A stretch of 64,000 nt of DNA from an uncultured Acetatifactor sp. (GTDB lineage: Bacteria; Bacillota; Clostridia; Lachnospirales; Lachnospiraceae), in the NCBI GenBank assembly GCA_910584435.1, contig CAJUAP010000008.1, positions 1 to 64,000 of the forward strand. Reading direction: 5' to 3'. The translations under genes and the position numbers were made by a program. Below the pieces are notes generated by a model, which was given only the letters and a program-made list of their open reading frames with translations, was not told the DNA's origin and searched no databases. Shown here piece after piece: positions 15,876 to 23,705 of this stretch (position 1 is its first letter; the number at the start of each line of letters is the position of its first letter).

Positions 15876-17591
15876 ATGGCAAGAACCGTAGGGATTGGCA
15901 TTCAAAATTTTGAGAAATTAATAATAGAAAACAGCTTTTATATCGATAAAACAGATTTTATTAGACAGTGGTGGGAAAACAGAGACGATGTGACGTTGAT
16001 TACCCGTCCTCGCAGATTCGGTAAAACCCTGAATATGAATATGCTGGAGAGATTTCTTTCCGTGGAGTATGCAGGGAAAGGGGATGTTTTTGAAGGACTG
16101 TCTATATGGAAAGAAGAGAAGTACCGTAATCTTCAAGGCATCTGGCCAGTGATATTTTTGAGTTTTGCAGATGTAAAGGCGAATACCTTTGCACTGGCAA
16201 AGGAAAAGATATGTATGCTTATCAAAGAAGTGTACCATAAGTTTGATTTTCTGTTGGCCGAAGGAACATTAAAGGAGGGGGAAACAGATTCTTTTCGTAA
16301 TATTCTGACAGAAATGACAGAATCAGAGGCGGCTTATTCCTTAAAAAATATGTCCGGCTATCTGTCACGTTATTATGGAAAAAAAGTCATTATCCTGCTG
16401 GATGAATATGACACGCCGCTGCAGGAGGCTTGGGTGTATGGTTACTGGAAAGAGATGGTGGAATTTATCCGAGGGCTGTTCAATTCCACGTTCAAGACGA
16501 ATCCACATCTGGAACGGGCAGTTATGACCGGGATCACCAGAGTCAGCAAGGAATCTATTTTCTCGGACTTAAATAATCTGGAAGTAGTGACCGCTACATC
16601 GGAGAAATATGAGGACAGCTTTGGTTTCACAGAGGAGGAGGTATGGGCGGCATTGCAGGAATGCGGCCTGTACGAAAACCGAATGGCCGTAAAAGACTGG
16701 TATGATGGCTTCACATTCGGAAAAAGGAAGGATATTTATAACCCATGGTCAATTATTAATTATCTGGACAAAAAAAGACTTTCCACCTACTGGGCCAATA
16801 CCAGCAGCAACAGCCTGGTGGATAAGCTGATTCGTGAGGGAAGCGCAGACATAAAAATGTCCATGGAGAACCTGCTGAAAGGCGAGCATCTGTACAAGGA
16901 AGTGGATGAACAGATCGTTTTTGACCAGTTAGACGAGGATGAGAACGCCATCTGGAGCCTGTTCCTGGCAAGCGGTTACCTGAAAGCGGAGAACTACGAA
17001 TTCAATGAGGACACGGGAGCAGACTTGTACGAGCTGGCGCTGACGAATAAGGAAGTACAGATCATGTTCCAGAAGATGATTCGGAAATGGTTCACTCGTT
17101 CCGGGACAGTTTACAATGGGTTTATTAAGGCGTTGTTGCAGGACGACGTAAAGTCCATGAATGCCTACATGAACCGTGTGGCTCTGGCTACGTTCAGCTA
17201 TTTCGACAGCGGAAGAAATCCCTCCATGGAGACGCAGCCGGAGAGGTTCTACCATGGCTTTGTGCTGGGGCTGGCCGTGGAACTGGCAGACCGCTATATT
17301 ATTACCTCCAATCGGGAGAGCGGATTCGGAAGATATGATGTGATGATGGAGCCGAAGAACAAAACGGACAATGCCATAATAAATAATTGCGATAGGAATG
17401 CAATTATTATAGAATTTAAAGTCAGGGATTCTGGCGAAGAGAAATCGCTGGCGGACACTGCGGATGCCGCACTGAAACAGATTGAGGAACAGCGATATGA
17501 GGCGGATTTGGAGAGCAGGGGATTTTCTGGCGACCGAATCCGGAAATATGGCTTTGCCTTTGAAGGGAAAGAAGTTCTGATAAAAAGTTAA
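15876..17591 (+). CDS. AAA-ATPase-like / PD-(D/E)XK nuclease protein, copy 2
   Basis: 571 residues from ATG 15876, which follows GGGAG at 15864; an ATG at 15855/15858 is less likely. The domains match copy 1: GKT Walker A at 49-51, KVIILLDEYDTPL Walker B, and a C-terminal E-x-K nuclease motif. Residues 1-90 and about 165-300 are similar to copy 1 with many silent changes. Residues about 95-160 are strongly diverged. From the Leu-Ser-Thr-Tyr-Trp segment (about residue 302) to the stop, the two proteins are the same. This mosaic pattern points to gene conversion or to duplication followed by exchange of the 5' part. Function unknown; the nuclease motifs suggest DNA or RNA cleavage. Confidence 0.88.
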   Translation: MARTVGIGIQNFEKLIIENSFYIDKTDFIRQWWENRDDVTLITRPRRFGKTLNMNMLERFLSVEYAGKGDVFEGLSIWKEEKYRNLQGIWPVIFLSFADVKANTFALAKEKICMLIKEVYHKFDFLLAEGTLKEGETDSFRNILTEMTESEAAYSLKNMSGYLSRYYGKKVIILLDEYDTPLQEAWVYGYWKEMVEFIRGLFNSTFKTNPHLERAVMTGITRVSKESIFSDLNNLEVVTATSEKYEDSFGFTEEEVWAALQECGLYENRMAVKDWYDGFTFGKRKDIYNPWSIINYLDKKRLSTYWANTSSNSLVDKLIREGSADIKMSMENLLKGEHLYKEVDEQIVFDQLDEDENAIWSLFLASGYLKAENYEFNEDTGADLYELALTNKEVQIMFQKMIRKWFTRSGTVYNGFIKALLQDDVKSMNAYMNRVALATFSYFDSGRNPSMETQPERFYHGFVLGLAVELADRYIITSNRESGFGRYDVMMEPKNKTDNAIINNCDRNAIIIEFKVRDSGEEKSLADTADAALKQIEEQRYEADLESRGFSGDRIRKYGFAFEGKEVLIKS

Positions 17592-17649
17592 TGTGAATTT
17601 TTAGATGTTTAGATGAACTTTTAGCCCTGACTTGACAGTAGAGTATGTG
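16779..17649 (+). repeat. Near-perfect long direct repeat, copy 2
   Basis: Partner of 14811-15681. The first difference at the 3' side is in the sigK-like tail (T at 15682 versus C at 17650). Confidence 0.85.
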
Positions 17650-17706
17650 CCACGGATTGAGAAGAAGGCTTTAGGGAAGTTAAGAGAGAAGTTTGAGCAG
17701 GGGTAG
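17641..17706 (+). pseudogene. sigK 3'-end remnant 2
   Basis: 22 codons encode EYVPRIEKKALGKLREKFEQ then G-stop (TAG). It differs from remnant 1 at only a few bases and from sigK at more, so the two remnants are closer to each other than to sigK. Confidence 0.85.
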
Positions 17707-17716
17707 TCGCGCCTTA

Positions 17717-18310
17717 TTATTGTAATATCAGCGCAAGTTCTACCAATACGTTTTCTATGGCGTTATATACTTTTTTGGTTCTGCGAGGGAGCGTTTTCCC
17801 CTGTAACAGAAGTTCCTCACAGTTACATTTGTCGTAAGGGAACACTTCTGTGTGATATGGGCCGTTGTCAAACGGTTTACTTCTGCTTGCACGGACATCT
17901 TTCATGTTTTGCAATAATTTCGGTGAAATCGTTTCGCCTAAGTATTCCTGATAATGATCTAAAATATAGTGCGGACGCTTTTCGTGGTTCATGGAATATG
18001 CTTCTTTCGCATATCCGGTCCATCGTACTTCCTCGCTCTTTTCCGCAAACGCCGCTGCAAGAAGTCTAAGGTTTAGCAGTTCAAGCAGGATTGAAATTTG
18101 CACCCGGTTAGACCAGGCAGGCTGAACATAGGAAAGCCGGGTAAATTCCATTTTCATTCCGCTGAGTAAATATGCTTCATATAAGGTAATTTCCTTTCCG
18201 CGCAGACCTTGTGAAACAAACACCCCTATTTCGAAACTTCGGTTTCCGGGAGTAGTCTGTAATTTAACATTTTCAATAAGAGCTTTTGCTTTCGCTTCCA
18301 ATAACTTCAT
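17717..18310 (-). CDS. Hypothetical protein, unknown family
   Basis: 197 residues on the minus strand, ending ten bases from the second sigK-like tail. The start ATG at 18310 has a strong GGAGGAGG Shine-Dalgarno. It is a soluble, mixed-charge protein. It begins MKLLEAKAKALIENVKL, has a Leu-rich helix (ISILLELLNLRLLAAAFAEK) and a segment with two cysteines (DKCNCEELL) near residue 165. I do not recognise it. It is the only minus-strand gene of the island. Its opposite orientation next to the repeats suggests independent acquisition. Confidence 0.65.
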   Translation of the reverse strand: MKLLEAKAKALIENVKLQTTPGNRSFEIGVFVSQGLRGKEITLYEAYLLSGMKMEFTRLSYVQPAWSNRVQISILLELLNLRLLAAAFAEKSEEVRWTGYAKEAYSMNHEKRPHYILDHYQEYLGETISPKLLQNMKDVRASRSKPFDNGPYHTEVFPYDKCNCEELLLQGKTLPRRTKKVYNAIENVLVELALILQ

Positions 18311-18416
18311 GTGTCATCCTCCTCCGGCGTTGAACTGCCTGTATCATTATAGCCTTTCCGGCGAATCTGCACAAGACTGTTTCCTACAGAACCGGCAAAA
18401 AAGTGCATTCTCGCAG

Positions 18417-18440
18417 CAGTTCAGACAGGGCATTGAACTG
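18417..18440. repeat. Dispersed palindrome, complete small copy
   Basis: CAGTTCA (18417-18423) and TGAACTG (18434-18440) enclose GACAGGGCAT, the same AGACAGG spacer as at 1277 and 26189. It lies in the 444-base gap between the minus-strand gene and the DUF262 gene. Confidence 0.65.
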
Positions 18441-18483
18441 TTGCCGGGCCGTATAACTATTTCGCAAATTTGACGTAATTTTC

Positions 18484-18512
18484 TTGTAGGCAATATGAGA
18501 AGCATGTATAAT
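18484..18512 (+). promoter_or_regulatory. Second copy of the island promoter
   Basis: TTGTAG (18484-18489), 17-base spacer, TATAAT (18507-18512). The block 18464-18520 is nearly the same as 13516-13572 before ATPase copy 1. Here no substantial gene follows. Confidence 0.55.
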
Positions 18513-18604
18513 AGAATCCAGGACAGGATTCTGTTATCAAAATTCTATCATAAGGGATGAGGCTGACTTTGATGTATAGAGTATGGAATTGTATGGATAA
18601 AGAC

Positions 18605-18647
18605 ATTTCTGTCAATATGGAGTGAACAATAACGCGTATTGAGAAGG
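18605..18647 (+). other. Possible remnant of a third ATPase/sigK-tail module
   Basis: ATTTCTGTCAATATGGA (18605-18621) is identical to 14334-14350 inside ATPase copy 1. Shortly after, CGTATTGAGAAGG (18635-18647) resembles the ATTGAGAAG core of the sigK tails. Together with the duplicated promoter at 18484 this looks like promoter, gene fragment and tail in the right order, with the middle lost. The matches are short, so this is tentative. Confidence 0.3.
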
Positions 18648-18672
18648 GGTGCTGAATAAGCCCATATTTTTG

Positions 18673-18701
18673 TTGTAATGGGCAGTGGAATCCGATATAA
18701 T
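18673..18701 (+). promoter_or_regulatory. Promoter of the DUF262 cassette
   Basis: TTGTAA (18673-18678), 17-base spacer, perfect TATAAT (18696-18701), 53 bases upstream of the ATG at 18755. Confidence 0.65.
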
Positions 18702-18754
18702 AGTGAAAATAGAGTAAGATATTGCAGGGAATAAAAGCGGAAAAAGAGGACCAT

Positions 18755-19761
18755 ATGGAGAGATTTTCTGATAATTATATTGACAGCTATGAAAAAAAGA
18801 TATCCATACAGCAGATATATCTGATGTATCAGGAAAAAAAATTGTATTTCCCACGGTTCCTCTGATGAAGAAATCCGCGAAGGTAGAACGTGCTTCAGGA
18901 ATCGTGGAGATCATTCTGCTGGGATTTGCCTTGCCGGTTATTTATGTATCAGAGCGGCAGGATGGGAGTCTGCTTGTTTTGGAGACAGATGATCGGCTGC
19001 GGTGCCTGATTGAGTTTCTGGAAGGACACTATCCGCTCAAAGGGCTTGAGTTCTATCCCGAATTGAATGGGTATGGAATAGAACAGTGGGAGAGACAGTT
19101 CCCCAGAAGGACATCCTGGTTATACGATTACCGGCTTGCCTTTCAGATTATTGAATATACAACGCCAAGGTATATGCATCTGCAGATGGGAAATTATATT
19201 GAAAGATGGAATTTTACCAGGGAGCAGGGCATAAGGAATGAACTGTATGGTGGAAATTTAGCGCGGCGTTTGGCTTTTTTAGAGCAGGAGGGGGGACAGG
19301 AGGCTGTCTTTTTCAGCAGAGTTCCCTTAAATCGGCAGTATATGGTATTGCGGATTCTGATGTATCGCTTTGTGCGTGCAGGAGAGGTATGGGGGAGACG
19401 TGGAGAAAACCTGACTTTGCAGCAATTGTTAGATCGGACGGCAGCGCTTATTTTGAATAAGGGAAGCGAGTGGGTAAGCGAAACAGCCGATGATCTCCGG
19501 AAAGCAACGGAAGAGCTTCTGTACTGGGACGGCATCACCTATTATGGTTTGGAGAGGGATAAGGGGAAAGAACCGCAGGCCAGAGTTCTTGGTTATCTAT
19601 ATAATGTGGTTTGAATGTGCCGGGAAAAAGGATGTGCGGTACAGTGGGGATTAGAGCAGATTGCATGGGATGACAGGCTTTGGAAAATGATTAGAAACCA
19701 GAAGATAGATGCAGACAATATTCAGGCGCATTTTGGGTCAATAGAAGAGAGGTTGCAGTAG
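18755..19761 (+). pseudogene. DUF262-domain protein, frame broken at an A8 run
   Basis: ATG 18755 starts SDNYIDSYEKKISIQQIYLM, a DUF262-type beginning, and this frame stops at 18865. The continuation, in the -1 frame, runs as KKSAKVERASGIVEIILLG...LKGLEFYPELNG to TGA 19612-19614. One extra A in the A8 run (18834-18841) would join the two, reading YQEKKIVFPTVPLMKKSA. The 0-frame codons GAA AAA AAA form an A_AAA_AAA heptamer, so a -1 slip is also possible. The usual D-G-x-Q-R motif is replaced by ETDDR. After TGA 19612 the same frame stays open from ATG 19615 to TAG 19761 and may be the original C-terminus. DUF262 domains are ParB/Srx-like and occur in GmrS/BrxU-type restriction proteins. Confidence 0.65.
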
Positions 19762-20793
19762 ATGCCGAATTGTATCAAAATACAGGGATTTAAGTGTTTT
19801 CAGGAAGCAGAAATACAATTTTCAAATTTTACCTTGCTTGCAGGAAAGAATTCCGCAGGAAAATCTACAGTAATTCAGGCTGTGCTGGCGCTGTATCAGA
19901 ATAGCGCCAGCTCACTTGCGGGAAGGTATATGAATATTGGAACTGTAAATGAAGTAAAAAACTGGATTGCAGGAAGTAAAAAAATATTTCTGGAAGCAAC
20001 GTATGAGTATAGCGGAGAGGATTATTTGTACAGCAAGCTGTTTGACGACGAGTATGAGAAAAGGGAAGGAATGGAATTCCCGGATAATATAAATGTCCGT
20101 TATCTGACGGCGGACAGAATAGGTGTGGAGGACACATATCAGAAATCGCTTGAGGGGAAGGATAAAATCGGAGTCCGTTGTGAATATGCGTTTTTCTACC
20201 TGGCCGGGCATAGGGACGAGGAAGTGCAGGAGAAGGGATTTATATATGACAGTACAACGAAGATGACACTGGGAGGTCAGGTGGATTATTGGCTGGAGAG
20301 GATTTTAGGTTATCGTGTGCTTGCTGAAGAAATTCCGGGAACGGAGCTGATCAGGGTATCTTACAGAAACCGGGAACTTGGAAGGGATATCCGGCCTAAA
20401 AATGTGGGAACCGGTGTCAGCTATATTGCGGAAATTATTATTGCAGCGTTTTCGTGTGGAAAGGATGATATATTGATAATTGAAAACCCGGAGATACATC
20501 TTCATCCGTCCGGCCAGTGCGAGCTGATGGAATTTTTAGTATTTTTGGCCGGACAAGGACTGCAGGTGGTGATGGAAACCCATAGTGATCATATTTTTAA
20601 CGGGTTACGCAGATGTGTCAGCAGTGATCGGATAAGCAGTGATAAAGTGAGGCTTTATTTTTTCCGGCAGGATAAAGACAAGATAAGTACACCTATAGAG
20701 GTTCTTCTGGATGAAGGCGGCCGTGTGAAGAATCAGCAGGATGGGCTTTTTGACCAGATCGAGAAAGATTTGGATGTGATTTTGGGGTGGTAA
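19762..20793 (+). CDS. AAA ATPase, DUF3696/OLD-like
   Basis: 343 residues, intact. It begins IKIQGFKCFQEAEIQFSNFT, with Walker A GKNSAGKST at residues 28-36. It has an SMC/ABC-type C-terminal lobe with Walker B DILIIENPEIHLHPSGQ near 235-251 and the METHSDHIFNGL H-motif, as in OLD-family and RecF-like ATPases carrying DUF3696. No TOPRIM domain follows. ATG 19762 directly abuts the preceding stop codon, and the next gene begins 4 bases after its own stop, so the three are a coupled unit. Proteins of this type act in phage defence in several systems; that is the best guess here, by association with DUF262. Confidence 0.8.
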   Translation: MPNCIKIQGFKCFQEAEIQFSNFTLLAGKNSAGKSTVIQAVLALYQNSASSLAGRYMNIGTVNEVKNWIAGSKKIFLEATYEYSGEDYLYSKLFDDEYEKREGMEFPDNINVRYLTADRIGVEDTYQKSLEGKDKIGVRCEYAFFYLAGHRDEEVQEKGFIYDSTTKMTLGGQVDYWLERILGYRVLAEEIPGTELIRVSYRNRELGRDIRPKNVGTGVSYIAEIIIAAFSCGKDDILIIENPEIHLHPSGQCELMEFLVFLAGQGLQVVMETHSDHIFNGLRRCVSSDRISSDKVRLYFFRQDKDKISTPIEVLLDEGGRVKNQQDGLFDQIEKDLDVILGW

Positions 20794-20796
20794 ATT

Positions 20797-21632
20797 TTGA
20801 ATTTTATATTGAATGAGAGATCTTTGTATGGACAGTTTGGATGCGTGGAGGAATTTTTGAAAAGTCTGGGGGCTAATCTGCAGTGCTTTCATCTGGTGAG
20901 AAACCAGGAAGAAGGGGAAAACAGAAAAATTGCATTACAAAGGAATTGCGCCTTGGGGATTTAAAGCAGTATCCAAAGTCAGATGAATTGAGCCGTTTCA
21001 GGATTGCATTGGATAAGGAGATGCGGACGGAACCTTACTGGGATATGGCACCAGCACATGATTGCGGAATACCCTGCTGGATGGGGGAGGAAGATATGGC
21101 GGCTACGGCAGTGGCAGAGGCTGCTGCACTGGGGGAAAACCTATTGTCTTTTGCTTCGGCTGTCTATTCGGATTGTAAACTTTGTATCAAATGCGAAGGG
21201 GAGGAATATTCTGTTATTTCCATATATTCTCCGGCATATCTGGCAGAGTGCTTCGGTGAACAGATGGGGCTGGAACGAGATGAATGTCTGAAGGCACGCT
21301 ATGCCGGAACGCGTCTGGATTGTTCGCTTTTGGAAAAGGAATATGGGGCAGGATGTCTGGAGAAGGAAGAGTATCTTCTTCTTGTGGGAACTTTGGATAA
21401 ATTTGTGAGACATGAATTGTGGGAAAGCATTGGTCTGGATGATGGATTGGAATATAAAAAGTATGCGCCGTCTTCAAGCGCGGAAGACTGGTTTCGCAAT
21501 CCGGTTTATCGCGATAAGACCATTATGAAATTCCGTTTCAGCAGCAGAATGAGATGTTTCGGGTATCGTAAAGAAGATCGCTTTCGGCTGCTGCGCATTG
21601 AGAGGGATCATGAAAGGAGCAATAAGGGGTAA
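20797..21632 (+). pseudogene. Third gene of the DUF262/ATPase cassette, frameshifted
   Basis: TTG 20797, six bases after GGGGTGG, starts NFILNERSLYGQFGCVEEFL and runs to a stop at 20962. The rest of the protein lies in the -1 frame: NCITKELRLGDLKQYPKSDE through to the stop at 21630. One more A in the A5 run at 20925-20929 would fuse them to about 278 residues. The C-terminal part has HDCGIPCWMGEED, a Cys-containing YSDCKLCIKCEGEEY and DWFRNPVYRDKTIMKFRFSS. I do not know a named family. It is tied to the ATPase by spacing, and probably forms a defence-like cassette with it. Confidence 0.6.
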
Positions 21633-22117
21633 TGAAGGCGAGAAGAATTTTTATTGCAGTGTCAGTGCTGATCATAGGAGCAAGGGTATTGTTTATGGCG
21701 GCAGGGGGTGTAGTATTCATGGCAGAAAGAATCAAAAGAGACGCTCCGCCGCAGATACATACGGAATCGGATCCAATCTGCCATCATTTTCCGGAATTGC
21801 CGGAGGCGACAGAGATACAATGGTGCAGCCAGACCTCGGATGGAATGGGGCTGACAACAATAAAATTATATTTTTTTGCATTTTATGATTATGATGTCAG
21901 CACTGAATTACAGGATATGGGGATGGAAGGAGAGGGAGAGCATATAGAATTGTACTTTGTTCCGGATGGTATTAATGCAGATGAAGAATGGAGGCTTGTT
22001 GAAAATGCGGGGCTTGTTTTTCAGACAGGGATTAAGGACACTCGAAAATTGTATGCCAATGCCTATATCAATGAAACAGGAACAATTCTTTACGTTGAGG
22101 CAATCGGGGGAGGGTGA
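21632..22117 (+). CDS. Membrane-anchored protein of unknown function
   Basis: 161 residues. The N-terminus MKARRIFIAVSVLIIGARVL then FMAAGGVVFMAERI is a signal anchor. The extracytoplasmic part has no recognised motif and contains two cysteines (DPICHHF, IQWCSQT) that could form a disulfide. Its ATG overlaps the stop of the preceding gene (TAATG at 21630-21634), so it is transcribed with the cassette, though the content gives no functional link. The ending EAIGGG is followed after 33 bases by the MATE gene. Confidence 0.6.
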   Translation: MKARRIFIAVSVLIIGARVLFMAAGGVVFMAERIKRDAPPQIHTESDPICHHFPELPEATEIQWCSQTSDGMGLTTIKLYFFAFYDYDVSTELQDMGMEGEGEHIELYFVPDGINADEEWRLVENAGLVFQTGIKDTRKLYANAYINETGTILYVEAIGGG

Positions 22118-22150
22118 AGGGAGATTGAAAATAACGGACAGGAGCGGGAT

Positions 22151-23545
22151 ATGAACTTAAGAAAAAAATTATTTGGAGACAGGGCTTTTTATAAAATGGT
22201 ATTGACGGTGGCGGTTCCTATTATGATACAGAATGGAATTACCAATTTTGTCGGCCTTCTGGATAATATTATGGTGGGCCGGGTGGGGACGGAACAAATG
22301 TCCGGCATAGCTATTGTGAATCAGCTGCTGCTGGTATTTAATTTAAGCATTTTCGGCGCAATTTCCGGCGCAGGTATTTTCTGTGCCCAGTTTTTCGGAT
22401 GTGGGGATCAGAAAGGAGTCCGGCATACCTTCCGGTTTAAGCTTTATATCTGCTTGCTGCTATTACTGTCAGGCGTTTTGATATTAGCGGTATTTGGGAA
22501 AAACCTTATCCTGATGTATTTACATGGGGAAGGACAGGAATCCTCATTGACAGCCGCACTGCAGTATGGGCAGGAGTATCTGTGGATTATGCTTGTGGGT
22601 CTGCTGCCGTTTGTAATGGAACAGATTTATACCGGTACCTTGCGGGAATGCGGGGAGACTATGGTGCCTATGAAGGCAGGTGTCATTGCGGTTCTGGTGA
22701 ATCTGGTGCTGAACTGGCTGTTGATATTCGGTTCTTTGGGTTTTCCGAAGCTTGGTGTGGCCGGCGCAGCCATTGCCACCGTGATTTCCAGGTATGTACA
22801 GGCGGTAATTGTAATGATCTGGACACACAGGCACAGTGAGCGTATGCCGTTTATTGCCGGGGTTTATAAGAGCATTGGTATCCCTGGGGGGCTTGTGGGG
22901 AATATATTGCGCAAGGGGACGCCGCTGATGATAAATGAGGTCTTGTGGTCTGCAGGAATGGCTATGCTGATGCAGTGCTATTCGGTAAGGGGATTGTCCG
23001 TGGTTGCAGCATTAAATATTTCCACCACCATATCCAATGTATTTAATGTGGTATTTATTGCAATGGGAAGTGCTATCTCAATTATTGTAGGACAGCTGCT
23101 GGGGGCGGGGAAGATGGATGAGGCCAGGGAGACGGACATCAGGCTGATTGCATTTTCCGTTTTCTCCTGCTTTGGAATCGGAACCATATTGATTATATGT
23201 GCGCCGCTGTTTCCCATGATGTATAATACCACATTGGAAGTCAAGACCTTGGCAGCAGATTTTATACGGATTGCCGCGCTTTGTATGCCTCTGGCGGCTT
23301 TTATGCATGCTTCATATTTTACATTGCGTTCCGGTGGTAAGACAGTGGTTACTTTTTTATTTGACAGTGTATTCCTGTGGTGCGTGAGTATCCCTTTGGC
23401 GTATGTGTTGAGCCGGTTTACCGGTATGCCCATTGTGCCGTTATATTTGTGCTGCCAGCTGGTGGATATTATAAAATGTATTATCGGCTTTATTCTGGTG
23501 AAAAAGGGGGTATGGATTAACAATCTTGTGGATACTAAAAGTTAA
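22151..23545 (+). CDS. MATE family efflux transporter
   Basis: 464 residues, the normal size, with about twelve membrane helices and the family's two-fold repeat. Motifs are VPIMIQNGITNFVGLLDNIMVGRVGTEQ-like at the N-terminus (helices 1-2) and NVVFIAMGSAISIIVGQLLGAG at the start of the second half. MATE proteins export cationic drugs or metabolites in exchange for Na+ or H+. The substrate cannot be predicted. ATG 22151 follows GGAG at 22141. It lies at the end of the accessory region and may be co-transcribed with it; a promoter for the next gene follows at 23580. Confidence 0.93.
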   Translation: MNLRKKLFGDRAFYKMVLTVAVPIMIQNGITNFVGLLDNIMVGRVGTEQMSGIAIVNQLLLVFNLSIFGAISGAGIFCAQFFGCGDQKGVRHTFRFKLYICLLLLLSGVLILAVFGKNLILMYLHGEGQESSLTAALQYGQEYLWIMLVGLLPFVMEQIYTGTLRECGETMVPMKAGVIAVLVNLVLNWLLIFGSLGFPKLGVAGAAIATVISRYVQAVIVMIWTHRHSERMPFIAGVYKSIGIPGGLVGNILRKGTPLMINEVLWSAGMAMLMQCYSVRGLSVVAALNISTTISNVFNVVFIAMGSAISIIVGQLLGAGKMDEARETDIRLIAFSVFSCFGIGTILIICAPLFPMMYNTTLEVKTLAADFIRIAALCMPLAAFMHASYFTLRSGGKTVVTFLFDSVFLWCVSIPLAYVLSRFTGMPIVPLYLCCQLVDIIKCIIGFILVKKGVWINNLVDTKS

Positions 23546-23579
23546 ATAAAAGAAATATGAAAAAGTACTTATTTTTTAT

Positions 23580-23608
23580 TTGTCTTTTACCGATGTATCA
23601 TATATAAT
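23580..23608 (+). promoter_or_regulatory. Promoter of the HD-domain gene
   Basis: TTGTCT (23580-23585), 17-base spacer, perfect TATAAT (23603-23608). This makes the long upstream extension of the next open frame unlikely to be translated. Confidence 0.6.
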
Positions 23609-23705
23609 GGTCTGTGGGATAAGAAATATTTTACAGAACTATTCGGCTGGACAAAATTATTCTGCAGGGTTCAGAGAGGAACGGCAGAAAAAGGTAGGAG
23701 AGCAT

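Noticed and set aside
13395..22117. Insertion sequence or integrative element
   Set aside because: No transposase, integrase, relaxase or phage structural gene was found and no tRNA attachment site; mobility is suggested only by the sigK-tail repeats.
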